Below, piece by piece: positions 40,731 through 49,310 of a stretch of 64,000 nt of DNA. The DNA lies in the NCBI GenBank assembly GCA_910587395.1, contig CAJULJ010000002.1, forward strand, positions 1 through 64,000, given 5' to 3'. The stretch comes from an uncultured Oscillospiraceae bacterium. Its GTDB lineage: Bacteria; Bacillota; Clostridia; Oscillospirales; Oscillospiraceae. Made by a program: the position numbers and the translations under genes. How positions within the stretch are numbered: position 1 is the stretch's first letter; each line of letters opens with the position of its first letter. The notes under the pieces are model-generated. The model did not search any database. It worked only from the letters and a program-made list of their open reading frames with translations, and was not told where the DNA came from.

Positions 40731-42353
40731 ATGAAGTATTTGAAGAAGCTGGGCAGCGTTCTGCTGGCCCTAGTCATGGTCTTGGCGCTGATGGTGCCGG
40801 CGTTTGCGGCGGAGACCCCTACGACATCTACCCTGAAAGTAGAGGGCGGCGCGGGCCACACTTTTACTGTGTATCCGATCTTTACGGGCGCAACCACCGA
40901 AGACAAGTCTGGCCTGAAAGAGGACACTATTGCTTGGGCGGCCGGCGTGGATGGCACAGCGGTCATTAGTGCTCTGCAAACGGCGTTCGCGGCGGATGGA
41001 ATATTCGCCAATAAGTCTACTCCAGTTGAGATCGCAACGGTGCTTGCGGAGGAGTTCCAGAAGGAGGGCGCACCCCACAACAACGCCGGCGATCTGCAAA
41101 AGCTGGCCAAGGCGATTGCCGACTTGGCTTCTGGGAGCCTGACAACCTCCTACACCATGAGCACTGACAATCCGACAACCAGCATCCTCACCGGCTGGTG
41201 CGTGATTGTGGACAAGGCAGGGAGCAATGACCCCACTTATCTACTGAAAATGATTACAGAGGATGAGGAGACGTTCAAGCCCAAAAACGAGAATTCCACC
41301 GTAACCAAGCGGGTTTGGGACGAGGATAAGCAGGAGTGGTCCGACGGCGCGGTCTATGCGCCGGACGAGGAAATCAAATTCCGCCTGAGCGTCAAGCTGC
41401 CGCCTGATTTGAAGGACTCCTACAGCAGTGAGAACAATACCAGCGGCTATAACGTGGTGCTGCACGATACGCAGGACGCAGGCTTGACTTTTGTGGGGAC
41501 CGCGCCTACTTCTGTTGGGATCTACAGGGACGTCAATAATACGAATCCAGTTGTTGTTCCCAGCTACACCTTTAAGCTTGCCACGGAGAGTGAGCCTTTT
41601 GATGACGACTGCACCTTTGAGATCAGCATTTCCAACGTGCAGGATTATGACGCCGTGCAGCCGGGCGATACCATCGTTGTGGAGTATACGGCTAAACTGA
41701 ACGAGAACGCTTTCCTCGGGGAAAAGGGCAACAGCAACGAGGTGAAGATGACCATCAACGGTGAGACCACTCCTGGCGATAAAGTCAATGTGTACGAGCT
41801 GGAACTGGTCATAAACAAGGTGGACGGCGGCGGCGAGCCTCTGACTGGCGCGAAATTTGGCCTGTTTGATCCGAAGGATATCAATGCGGACGGGACCGTG
41901 AAGGAGGGCGCTCAGCCGGTTTATGAGCTGAAGAGCAATACGGAGTCGTATACAGAGGGTGAAGGAGAGAACCTCAAGACATGGCCGATCGGCACCCGTT
42001 TCACCACGGAGAGGACGCTGAAAGCCGGAGAGTATATTCTGGTGGAAACAAAGGTTCCTAATAGTGGCTATAATAAAATGGATAATATTAAAGTCACCAT
42101 CACTGCGGACATTGCGGAAACCCCGAATGATGTGGCTCCGGGCGCGCTGAAGTTGAAAGTGGAGCATGACAAGGGTACGTTTGATACCACAGACGGCATT
42201 ATTAGTACCACGATTGAGAACCTCCAGGGCCTTCAGCTCCCCGAGACCGGCGGCATCGGCACCACCATTTTCTACATTGTGGGCGGCGTGCTGGTCGTGG
42301 GCGCGGTGGTCCTGCTGATCACCAAGCGCCGCGCCAGCGCCGACGAGGAGTAA
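40731..42353 (+). CDS. SpaA-type pilus backbone protein (LPETG)
   Basis: A 540-aa pilin. Signal peptide 1-27 (MKYLKKLGSVLLALVMVLAL, cut after AFA). The pilin motif is probably TFKPKN (Lys185), followed by VTKRVWDED. The Lys of this motif is joined by sortase C to the LPxTG threonine of the next subunit. The C-terminal SpaA domain begins LVINKVDGGGEPLTGAKFGLFDP and contains TLKAGEYILVETKVP with the Glu typical of isopeptide formation. The end is LQLPETGGIGTTIFYIVGG...KRR. GAAAGGAG precedes ATG 40731. Order adhesin, backbone, sortase C matches Gram-positive pilus operons. Confidence 0.92.
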   Translation: MKYLKKLGSVLLALVMVLALMVPAFAAETPTTSTLKVEGGAGHTFTVYPIFTGATTEDKSGLKEDTIAWAAGVDGTAVISALQTAFAADGIFANKSTPVEIATVLAEEFQKEGAPHNNAGDLQKLAKAIADLASGSLTTSYTMSTDNPTTSILTGWCVIVDKAGSNDPTYLLKMITEDEETFKPKNENSTVTKRVWDEDKQEWSDGAVYAPDEEIKFRLSVKLPPDLKDSYSSENNTSGYNVVLHDTQDAGLTFVGTAPTSVGIYRDVNNTNPVVVPSYTFKLATESEPFDDDCTFEISISNVQDYDAVQPGDTIVVEYTAKLNENAFLGEKGNSNEVKMTINGETTPGDKVNVYELELVINKVDGGGEPLTGAKFGLFDPKDINADGTVKEGAQPVYELKSNTESYTEGEGENLKTWPIGTRFTTERTLKAGEYILVETKVPNSGYNKMDNIKVTITADIAETPNDVAPGALKLKVEHDKGTFDTTDGIISTTIENLQGLQLPETGGIGTTIFYIVGGVLVVGAVVLLITKRRASADEE

Positions 42354-42389
42354 CACAAGACACAAAAGACATAGCTCAAGCATCCCGTG

Positions 42390-42428
42390 CCTTCGCAGCG
42401 CCGCGGGAGGACCGCGGCGCTGCGAAGG
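42390..42428 (+). promoter_or_regulatory. Perfect 17-bp hairpin between pilin and sortase genes
   Basis: CCTTCGCAGCGCCGCGG (42390-42406), GAGGA, CCGCGGCGCTGCGAAGG (42412-42428). There is no T-run. Its last bases overlap the AAGGAG ribosome site (42425-42430) of the sortase C gene, 11 bp before ATG 42441. It could protect the pilin mRNA end and reduce sortase translation. Confidence 0.85.
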
Positions 42429-42440
42429 AGTTGAGAACGC

Positions 42441-43319
42441 ATGAAAAAAAAGCTGACTAACGTGCTGCTGGTGGTCATATTGCTGGCGGGGGCGGCATTG
42501 CTGCTCTACCCCAGCGCGGCGGACTACTGGAACTCGTTCCACCAGTCCCGGGCCATCGCCAGCTACAGTGAGAGCGTAGCCAACCTGAACACCGCCGACT
42601 ACGAGCGCATCTGGCAGGCGGCGGTGGAGCACAACCAGCGTATGGCGGGGCGTCAGGTGCCCTTCAGCCTCACCGAAGAGGAGTGGGCGGAGTATGAATC
42701 CCAGCTCAACGTCAGCGGCAACGGCATCATGGGGTATATTGAGATACCCAAAATTGAGGTGGCCCTGCCTATCTATCACGGCACCGGTGATTCGGTGCTC
42801 CAGGTGGCCACGGGGCACATCGAGAGCAGCTCCCTGCCGGTGGGCGGCGAGTCCACCCACTGCATCATTTCAGGCCACCGGGGCCTGCCCAGCGCCAGAC
42901 TGTTCACCGATTTGGACCAGCTGAGCGAAGGGGACTATTTCCAGCTGAGAATTTTGAACGAGATTCTGACCTACGAGGTGGACCAGATCCGCATCGTACT
43001 GCCCAGCGAGGTGAACGAGCTGGGCATCACCCAGGGGAGGGATTACTGCACCCTGGTGACCTGCACGCCCTACGGCATCAACAGCCATCGGATGCTGGTG
43101 CGGGGCAGGCGGATCGCCAACCCGAGGGAGGCGGCCAGCATCACCTCGGACGCCATCCGTATCGACCCGGTTCTGGTGGCCCCGACCCTGGCGGCGCCTC
43201 TGCTGCTGGCGATGGCGGTATTCCTGATGATCAACCCGGGCGGGAAAAAGAAGAAAAAGCGGCCCGCCAAAGAGAAAAAGCGAAATAAATCCAAACATGA
43301 CGAAGAAAATTCCACCTGA
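42441..43319 (+). CDS. srtC: Class C sortase (pilus polymerase)
   Basis: A 292-aa membrane sortase. N-terminal helix (LTNVLLVVILLAGAALLLYPSA), sortase barrel with GIMGYIEIPKIEVALPIYHGT, VQVATGHIESSSLPVGG-like loop, His in IISGHRGLPSARLF and the active Cys208 in TLVTCTPYGINSHRMLVRGRR (Arg follows). A second membrane helix near the C-terminus and a lysine-rich tail are typical of class C. The family lid motif (D-P-W/F) is not obvious. It would link backbone pilins through Lys185 and the LPETG Thr. Confidence 0.94.
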   Translation: MKKKLTNVLLVVILLAGAALLLYPSAADYWNSFHQSRAIASYSESVANLNTADYERIWQAAVEHNQRMAGRQVPFSLTEEEWAEYESQLNVSGNGIMGYIEIPKIEVALPIYHGTGDSVLQVATGHIESSSLPVGGESTHCIISGHRGLPSARLFTDLDQLSEGDYFQLRILNEILTYEVDQIRIVLPSEVNELGITQGRDYCTLVTCTPYGINSHRMLVRGRRIANPREAASITSDAIRIDPVLVAPTLAAPLLLAMAVFLMINPGGKKKKKRPAKEKKRNKSKHDEENST

Positions 43320-43359
43320 TCCGCCAAGGCGGACAGGTTTTGAAAGGCAGGCGTTTCCC

Positions 43360-44616
43360 ATGAAATTAAAAAGCTATCTGCGGCGAGCTCTCGCCGGGGC
43401 GCTATGCCTGATGATATGCGCCGTGGGGCTGGGGCAGACGGCGTTCGCGGTGACGGCGCCCAGTTCCATTTCCTCCTTCAACCCGTCTGAGCCGTGCACG
43501 CTGAAGCTGCATTACCTCCATGACGGCGTAGCGGTGAGGCTCTATAAAGTGGCCGAGGTGAACAAGGACGTACAGTTCACCCCGACGGATGATTTTAAGG
43601 GAACCGGCATCGATTTCAATTCCTGCGAGACCGCCGAGGAGTGGCGTGAGCTTGCCCTGAATCTGAAAAGCAGGATCGTCAACGCCGCGCAGGGCAGATA
43701 CCGGCCGGTCCAGGAGGGCAAGACCATCTCCGACGGCAAGGGCGGAGGCGTCATCACCTTTCAGAAGGATAAGAGCGGCAAAAACCTCACGCCGGGTCTT
43801 TATCTGGTGGTGACGGAGAAGTACGTCCGCGAGGAGAAGGACCCCGGCAACAGGCTTGTGATCCAGGAGCTGGTGTACGAGGTGGACCCCTATCTGGTCA
43901 GTGTTCCCACCTGGACGGGTACGAACACGCAGAACGGCAGATGGACCTATACGGTGGAAGGAGAGGCCGGGAACAAGGCCAAGTCGGACCGAAGGCGCGA
44001 GATCGGTTATATGGCCATCAAGATCTGGCACAGGAGCGACGGCACGGCCTTCAACAATTTTTACTATAACGGCACCATTAAGCTGACGCTGTCGAAAAAT
44101 GGTCAGATCATGTATGGCCCGGAGTATGAGCGGGTGCTGTCCCGCGTGACCGGCTGGTACTGTACCTGGGAGGGCTTGGATAACCTGGACGATTGGGACG
44201 TGGTGGAGCTGAGCGGGCCGGGCAATTTCAGCAGCTATGTGAGAAAATCGAGCGAAAACTCATATACCTTTGAGGTTGTCAACACACAGAGGCCCACAAC
44301 TCCGACGGACCCGACTGAACCGGTGTATCCAAGACCGACCGAACCGGTATATCCGAGGCCGTCCTCACCGGTGTCCACACCTCCGCCGGATGTGGAGCTG
44401 GAGGACCCGAATGTGCCCAGAGGAGATGCGAGCGCTCCGCCCACTCGGACGAGTCCGCCGGAGGAGATCGAGCTGGACGATCCCGACGTGCCCTTGGGAG
44501 ATCTGCCCCAGACGGGTCAGCTGTGGTGGCCGGTGCCCATGCTGGCCGTGGGCGGCGTGTTTCTGCTGCTGATCGGCTTCATCCGTCACCGGAATGGGGA
44601 GTTTGACGATGAATAA
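43360..44616 (+). CDS. Minor pilin / anchor protein (LPQTG)
   Basis: A 418-aa exported protein. Signal peptide 1-30 (RRALAGALCLMICAVGLGQTAFA), a SpaA-like part (CTLKLHYLHDGVAVRLYKVAEV, LTPGLYLVVTEKYV, QELVYEVDPYLVSVP), a second beta region (ADGWYCTWEG-like) and a Pro-rich stalk with repeats TEPVYPRPTEPVYPRP. The end is LPQTGQLWW, a helix and RHR, the sortase signal. Pro-rich stalks before LPxTG are usual in basal pilins that join the pilus to peptidoglycan, so a base role is likely. It overlaps the next sortase gene by 8 bp. Confidence 0.82.
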   Translation: MKLKSYLRRALAGALCLMICAVGLGQTAFAVTAPSSISSFNPSEPCTLKLHYLHDGVAVRLYKVAEVNKDVQFTPTDDFKGTGIDFNSCETAEEWRELALNLKSRIVNAAQGRYRPVQEGKTISDGKGGGVITFQKDKSGKNLTPGLYLVVTEKYVREEKDPGNRLVIQELVYEVDPYLVSVPTWTGTNTQNGRWTYTVEGEAGNKAKSDRRREIGYMAIKIWHRSDGTAFNNFYYNGTIKLTLSKNGQIMYGPEYERVLSRVTGWYCTWEGLDNLDDWDVVELSGPGNFSSYVRKSSENSYTFEVVNTQRPTTPTDPTEPVYPRPTEPVYPRPSSPVSTPPPDVELEDPNVPRGDASAPPTRTSPPEEIELDDPDVPLGDLPQTGQLWWPVPMLAVGGVFLLLIGFIRHRNGEFDDE

Positions 44617-45229
44617 GCGTGGATTTGTGTGCATTGGGGCGGGACTGCTGCTGCTTCTGGCCGCCGCGGGGCTGACCGGCTACAATATCGTGGATGAGCG
44701 GCGGGCAGGGGAGAATGCGGAGAGGGCTTATGAGCTGCTGAGCCTTCAGGCCCTGAAGCCGGGGGAGCTGGATCTGCCGGAGGATATTGTCCCCGCCCAC
44801 GAGGTAAACCCGGAGGTGGAGATGCGCGTGATAGAAATCGACGGGCATTACTATAACGGGTTTATCAGCATTCCCTCCATAGAGCTGAACCTGCCGGTGA
44901 TGAGCGAGTGGAGCTATCCCAATATGAAGATCGCACCGTGCCGGTACTGGGGATCGGTGTATCTGGACAACATGGTCATCTGCGCCCACAACTATGTGAA
45001 CCATTTTGGAAGGATGGGCAATGTGGCCGTGGGCGATCCGGTGACCTTTACGGACGTGGACGGCAATGTGTTCCATTACACCGTGTCCGAGCTGATCCAG
45101 CTCAATCCCAATCAGACCTGGAATATGGTGAAGGGCGAGGATTGGGACCTGACCCTGTTCACCTGTACCACCAGCGGCCGTCAGCGCCTGACCGTGCGCT
45201 GTGTCCGGGTGGAGGACGCGCCGACATGA
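44609..45229 (+). CDS. Second sortase of the pilus locus
   Basis: A 206-aa sortase: N-terminal helix (GFVCIGAGLLLLLAAAGLTGY), YYNGFISIPSIELNLPVMSEW, VICAHNYVNHFGRM with the catalytic His, and the active Cys in TLFTCTTSGRQRLTVRCVR with its Arg. It has no C-terminal helix, unlike the class C enzyme upstream, so a housekeeping-type cell-wall anchoring role for the finished pilus is plausible. Class is not certain. ATG 44609 overlaps the end of the minor pilin (ATGAATAA). Confidence 0.88.
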   Translation: MNKRGFVCIGAGLLLLLAAAGLTGYNIVDERRAGENAERAYELLSLQALKPGELDLPEDIVPAHEVNPEVEMRVIEIDGHYYNGFISIPSIELNLPVMSEWSYPNMKIAPCRYWGSVYLDNMVICAHNYVNHFGRMGNVAVGDPVTFTDVDGNVFHYTVSELIQLNPNQTWNMVKGEDWDLTLFTCTTSGRQRLTVRCVRVEDAPT

Positions 45230-45331
45230 GCGCATCATTCCAGCCAGGACTGGAATGAAACATGGAACGCAAAGATTAGAAGGCACGGACTGTGAGATTG
45301 ATGTCTGCCCGTAAGAAAGAGGGAGGCTTTT

Positions 45332-46567
45332 ATGAAAAAGAAAACCATGATCGCGATGCTGCTGGCAGGGTGCTGCTTGTTGGCCGGCTGCTCCAAGACT
45401 GCCTCGGATGAGGATGTTTTTGGGGCTCGGACGGACAGTGACCCGGCCCCCATCGTTCAGCAGAGTGATCCAATGCAGGAGCCCAGCCAGGCTCCCGCAG
45501 TCAGTGAGGGCCCTGTGGAGAGTGACGTTCCTCCGGAGGGGAGCGCTCCCGGCGGCGAGCAGCCCGTAGAAAGCGATGATCCGGCGGAATCCGGCGCTTC
45601 CACGACGGAGCCCAACGCGGGAACTCAGACCTCCGGTGTGCAGACTGTGGCGCCCAACACGCCTGCGGCCAGCGGTGAGCCGTTTATTGACCAGGTGCCT
45701 ATGGGTGAGGATGTGAACCTGGCGGAGGAGCTGGTACCCATGTCCGCCGCGCCTGCGGCCCTGCCCACGGTGCTCTCGCCGGTGGCCTCCGGCACGCTGG
45801 TGCAGAACGGCGGAGGCGCGGAGATTGACTACTCCAACAGCAAGGACGGGTACGTCATGGCCCGCTACGCGGCCGCCAACAGCAAGCGCCTGCGGGTGCA
45901 GGTGGCGGGACCCGGCACCACCTATACCTATGACCTGCCCACCGGGAAATGGGTGACCTTTCCCCTGTCCGACGGCAACGGGACCTATAAAACCACCGTG
46001 CTGCAAAACACTACGGGGAAAAAGTACGCCGTGCTGGCCTCCGCCAGCTTCCAGGTGACACTGACGGATGAGTTTGCCCCCTTTATCCGACCCAACCAGT
46101 ATGTGAACTATGAGGGGGCGGCCAACACCATCGCCAAGGCGGCCCAGCTGACCAGCGGCGTGAGCAAGCCTTTGGACAAGGTGGGCGCGGTGTACAATTT
46201 CGTGGTGAACAACCTGACCTACGACCGGGCCAAGGCCGCTTCTGTGACCAGCGGCTACCTGCCCGATCTGGACAGCGTGCTGGCCAGCAAGACGGGCATC
46301 TGCTTCGACTACGCGGCTCTGATGACCGGTATGCTGCGCAGCCAGGGCGTTCCCTGCAAGCTGGTGGTGGGCTATGCGGGCACTCAGTATCACGCCTGGG
46401 TGAGCGTGTGGACCCAGGAGACCGGCTGGATCGAGGGCGCCATCTACTTTGACGGCACAACCTGGCAGCGGATGGACCCCACCTTTGCCTCCTCTGCCCA
46501 CAGCAGCGCGGATATCCTGCAATATATCGGAAACGGGAGCAACTACACGGTGAAATATCTTTACTGA
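45332..46567 (+). CDS. Transglutaminase-like lipoprotein
   Basis: A 411-aa exported lipoprotein. Signal and lipobox: MLLAGCCLLAGC, with the lipid Cys20. Residues about 25-130 are a low-complexity Pro/Ser/Glu linker. The C-terminal transglutaminase-like domain has Cys324 in KTGICFDYAALMTGML, His354 in QYHAWVSVW and Asp382 in RMDPTF, the full Cys-His-Asp set. Such proteases or cross-linkers act on surface proteins. Within the pilus locus it may process or cross-link surface proteins; this is inference. GGGAGG precedes ATG 45332. Confidence 0.88.
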   Translation: MKKKTMIAMLLAGCCLLAGCSKTASDEDVFGARTDSDPAPIVQQSDPMQEPSQAPAVSEGPVESDVPPEGSAPGGEQPVESDDPAESGASTTEPNAGTQTSGVQTVAPNTPAASGEPFIDQVPMGEDVNLAEELVPMSAAPAALPTVLSPVASGTLVQNGGGAEIDYSNSKDGYVMARYAAANSKRLRVQVAGPGTTYTYDLPTGKWVTFPLSDGNGTYKTTVLQNTTGKKYAVLASASFQVTLTDEFAPFIRPNQYVNYEGAANTIAKAAQLTSGVSKPLDKVGAVYNFVVNNLTYDRAKAASVTSGYLPDLDSVLASKTGICFDYAALMTGMLRSQGVPCKLVVGYAGTQYHAWVSVWTQETGWIEGAIYFDGTTWQRMDPTFASSAHSSADILQYIGNGSNYTVKYLY

Positions 46568-46581
46568 TTCCGGGAGCTTAT

Positions 46582-47610
46582 ATGAAACGACTGATTTCCA
46601 ATGAAGACATCGCAAGTATGTGTCTGGAGCTCTCCCTGCTCCTCCACGCCGGTGTGAGCACCGGCGACGCTCTCGCTTTGCTGAGCGAGGAGGGGGACCG
46701 GAAGGGAGTGCTCAAGGCCATGGCGGAGCAGGTGGACAGCGGAGCGGCGCTGTCCGCCGCTTTGCGTGAAAGCAAGGCTTTTCCCATCTACGTCTGCGGC
46801 TTGGTGGAGGTGGGTGAACGCACCGGGCGCACGGAGGAGGCGCTGTCCGCCCTGTCCCGGTACTACGAGGACCGGGTGCGGCTGAACCGGCGTGTGCGCA
46901 GCGCTCTGCTGTACCCGGCGGTGATGCTGGCGCTGATGCTGGTGGTCATCGGAGTGCTGCTGGTGCGGGTGCTGCCCATTTTTGACGATGTGTACGCCTC
47001 CCTGGGCGGGCGGCTCACCGGCGTGGCCGCGGGTCTGCTGACCCTGGGGCAGTGGCTGGAGAGCGTCATGCCGGTTTTGTACATCGTGGTGGCGGTGCTG
47101 GCATTGCTGGTGCTGCTGTTTTCAGCGGTGGGGCCGCTGCGCCGGGGCATTGTGTCCCTGTGGCAGAAAACCCGCGGGGACCGGGGTGTGTCCCGGAAGC
47201 TGAACAACGCCAGGCTGGCCCAGGCCATGGCCATGGGCATGGCCAGCGGTCTGCCTGTAGAGGAGGCGGTGGCCCTGTCCGCCGGGCTGATGGAGGGCGG
47301 CGCGAAAAAACGCTGCGAGAGCTGCCAAAAGCGGCTGGAGAGCGGGGAGAGCCTGGGCGATGCGCTGAAAAAGAGCGGCCTGCTCCCGGCGCGGCAGAGC
47401 CGCCTTTTGGAGCTGGGCCAGCGCAGCGGCGCGGGGGACGCCTCCATGGAGAAGATCGCCCGGGATCTGAGCGATGAGGGCGAGGCCGCACTGGACGCGC
47501 TGGTGGGCCGGGTGGAGCCTGCCCTGGTGCTGGTGTGCTCGGTGCTGGTGGGGCTGATCCTGCTGTCGGTGATGCTGCCTTTGATGCACATCATGAGCGC
47601 CATTGGGTGA
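46582..47610 (+). CDS. pilC: Type IV pilus / type II secretion inner-membrane platform protein
   Basis: A 342-aa GspF/PilC protein. Two repeated cytoplasmic helical domains (LSLLLHAGVSTGDALALLSEEGD; AMAMGMASGLPVEEAVALSAGL) alternate with three membrane helices (YPAVMLALMLVVIGVLLVRVLP; VLYIVVAVLALLVLLFSAV; LVLVCSVLVGLILLSVMLPLM). It anchors the pilus machine and contacts the motor ATPase. It is shorter than typical PilC (about 400 aa). It begins a set of overlapping genes ending with pilT. Confidence 0.88.
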   Translation: MKRLISNEDIASMCLELSLLLHAGVSTGDALALLSEEGDRKGVLKAMAEQVDSGAALSAALRESKAFPIYVCGLVEVGERTGRTEEALSALSRYYEDRVRLNRRVRSALLYPAVMLALMLVVIGVLLVRVLPIFDDVYASLGGRLTGVAAGLLTLGQWLESVMPVLYIVVAVLALLVLLFSAVGPLRRGIVSLWQKTRGDRGVSRKLNNARLAQAMAMGMASGLPVEEAVALSAGLMEGGAKKRCESCQKRLESGESLGDALKKSGLLPARQSRLLELGQRSGAGDASMEKIARDLSDEGEAALDALVGRVEPALVLVCSVLVGLILLSVMLPLMHIMSAIG

Positions 47611-47614
47611 GCCT

Positions 47615-47938
47615 ATGAAAAAGAGAAGGAGCGGCTTGGGCGCGCTGCTGAGAGGGCTGCTGCTGCCGGTGATCGCGGCGGCGGCGCTGCTGTGCTTTGC
47701 CACGGCGGTGAACAGCCTGGACAGCGGGCGGGCCGAGGAGGATCTGCGCCAGCTGGAGGAGACTGTGCGGCGCAGCTGTGTGGCCTGCTATGCGGCCGAG
47801 GGAGTCTATCCCCCCAGCCTGGACTATTTGAAGGAGCACTATGGGTTGCAAATTGACGAGGAGCGGTACACGGTCAAATACTCCGCCTTCGCGGAGAATC
47901 TGATGCCGGACATTACCGTGCTGGAGAATGCGCCATGA
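47615..47938 (+). CDS. Small membrane-anchored protein, possible pseudopilin-like
   Basis: A 107-aa protein with a basic start, one hydrophobic segment (LLLPVIAAAALLCFATAV) and a soluble part CVACYAAEGVYPPSLDYLKEHYG. The G-x-Y-P-x-x-L-x-x-L stretch resembles the region after the helix in pilins and pseudopilins, but no processing site (G-F-T-L-x-E) is visible. ATG 47615 is chosen over TTG 47603; it lies 4 bp after pilC. It overlaps the next gene by 4 bp. Function is not known. Confidence 0.6.
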   Translation: MKKRRSGLGALLRGLLLPVIAAAALLCFATAVNSLDSGRAEEDLRQLEETVRRSCVACYAAEGVYPPSLDYLKEHYGLQIDEERYTVKYSAFAENLMPDITVLENAP

Positions 47939-48414
47939 AGAGACAGGGGACAAAGCACCATATGGACGCGCTGCTGATGCTGCTGCTGTTCGGCGTATTC
48001 GCGGTGTGCGTGCTGGCGGTGCTGCTGACGGGGGCCAAGGGCTATCGGGGCTTGACAGACCGGGATCGGGTGGCTTATGATAGACGTACCTGTGTGCAGT
48101 ACATTGCCACGAGGGTGCGACAGGGCGACGTGGACGGCGGCGTGACGGTGGAACCCTTCGGGGACACCACGGCGCTGTGCATGGAACAGTACGGCTTCGT
48201 CACCCGGGTGTACTGGTACGACGGATACCTCATGGAGCTGTACACGTTTCAGGACGCGGAGCTGAACCCCGTGGACGGGGAGAAGATCATGCCCATGGAG
48301 AGCCTGTCCTTCACCCTGGACGGCGGCCTTTTGACGGCGGAGATCGGCAGCGGGGAGGGCGTGACGGACACGCTGCGGCTGTCCCTGCGCTCCGGAAGGG
48401 GGGCGGCGGAATGA
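47935..48414 (+). CDS. DUF4860-like membrane protein
   Basis: A 159-aa protein with one N-terminal helix (ALLMLLLFGVFAVCVLAVLLTGA) and a soluble part with YIATRVRQGDVDGGV and VTRVYWYDGYLMELY. The pattern is that of DUF4860, found in reduced pilus/secretion operons of Clostridia; function unknown. It overlaps its neighbours by 4 bp on each side, so all are translated together. A minor-pilin-like role is inference from location. Confidence 0.6.
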   Translation: MKRQGTKHHMDALLMLLLFGVFAVCVLAVLLTGAKGYRGLTDRDRVAYDRRTCVQYIATRVRQGDVDGGVTVEPFGDTTALCMEQYGFVTRVYWYDGYLMELYTFQDAELNPVDGEKIMPMESLSFTLDGGLLTAEIGSGEGVTDTLRLSLRSGRGAAE

Positions 48415-48878
48415 AGAGCAAGGCCCCCCTGCTCCTGATGGAGCAGATGGTGATGCTGCTGGTGTTCGCGCTGGCGGCGGCGCTGTGTTTGCAGGCGTTT
48501 GTGAAATCGGACGGCCTGTCAGGGGACAGCGAGGATCGGGACCGGGCGGTGGCGCTGTGCCAGTCCGCCGCTGAGGCGGTCCGGCATTGCGGCGGAGACC
48601 TGCCTGAGGCGGCGGCGCTGCTGGAGGTGCCCTACCCCTATGATGGGGAAGGCTCTCCGCTGGAGATTCATTACAATGCGGATTGGACCCTGTGCGATAG
48701 CCGGGAATACGCGTTCTGCCTTCGGGCCGTGCTGATGGACAGCGGCGTAGCCGGTCTGGGCAGGGCGTCGGTGGAGATGGCCGATGCCAGGAGCCAGACG
48801 GTGATATTTGAGGTGCAGACGGCCTGGCAGGAGCCGCTGGTGCTGGAGGTGGAGATCGACGATGGCACAGTTGAGTAA
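48411..48878 (+). CDS. Prepilin-like membrane protein
   Basis: A 155-aa protein, MKSKAPLLLMEQMVMLLVFALAAALCLQAF... The short basic front, the Glu in LLMEQMV and the hydrophobic helix recall type IV prepilins (mature start with Glu5), though the Gly before the cleavage site is missing. The rest is a small globular domain (AVALCQSAAEAVRHCGGD, CDSREYAFCLRAVL). It overlaps the upstream gene by 4 bp and the downstream gene by 17 bp. Assignment is tentative. Confidence 0.55.
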   Translation: MKSKAPLLLMEQMVMLLVFALAAALCLQAFVKSDGLSGDSEDRDRAVALCQSAAEAVRHCGGDLPEAAALLEVPYPYDGEGSPLEIHYNADWTLCDSREYAFCLRAVLMDSGVAGLGRASVEMADARSQTVIFEVQTAWQEPLVLEVEIDDGTVE

Positions 48879-49299
48879 GCCCAAGGAGCGGTTCTCCCCT
48901 CCGGCGGTGGGAGGCATCTCTCTGCTGGTGGTGTTCGCGGTGCTGTGCCTGACGGTGTTTGCCCTGCTGGCGCTGACCACGGTGCAGGCGGACACCCGGC
49001 TGACGGACGCCTCCGCCAGGGCGGTGACGGACTATTACGCCGCCGACTGCCGGGCCCAGGAGATTCTGGCCCGGCTGCGCGCCGGTGAGATACCCGAGGG
49101 AGTGGAGATTGCGGGCGGCGTCGCCAGCTGTGCCCTTCCCATCTCGGACACTCAGGAGCTCCAGATCGAGGTGCGCCTGGACCGGCTGCGTTCGGCTGTG
49201 GAGACGGACGGATATACCATCCTGCGCTGGCAGGCGGTGCCCGCCGGGGAGTGGGAGTCGGACGACTCCATCGACGTGTGGGACGGAACTGTTTTTTAA
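48862..49299 (+). CDS. Single-helix membrane protein of the pilus operon
   Basis: A 145-aa protein with a Gly-rich start (PPAVGGISLLVVFAVLCLTVFALLALTTVQAD). That helix is followed by SARAVTDYYAADCRAQEILARLRAG, which resembles PilX/GspK-type minor pilins with an A-x-x-Y-Y-A-A pattern after the helix. The C-terminus is a small beta domain. It ends 11 bp before pilT. Minor-pilin role is inference. Confidence 0.55.
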   Translation: MAQLSKPKERFSPPAVGGISLLVVFAVLCLTVFALLALTTVQADTRLTDASARAVTDYYAADCRAQEILARLRAGEIPEGVEIAGGVASCALPISDTQELQIEVRLDRLRSAVETDGYTILRWQAVPAGEWESDDSIDVWDGTVF

Positions 49300-49310
49300 A
49301 GGAGAAGCTT

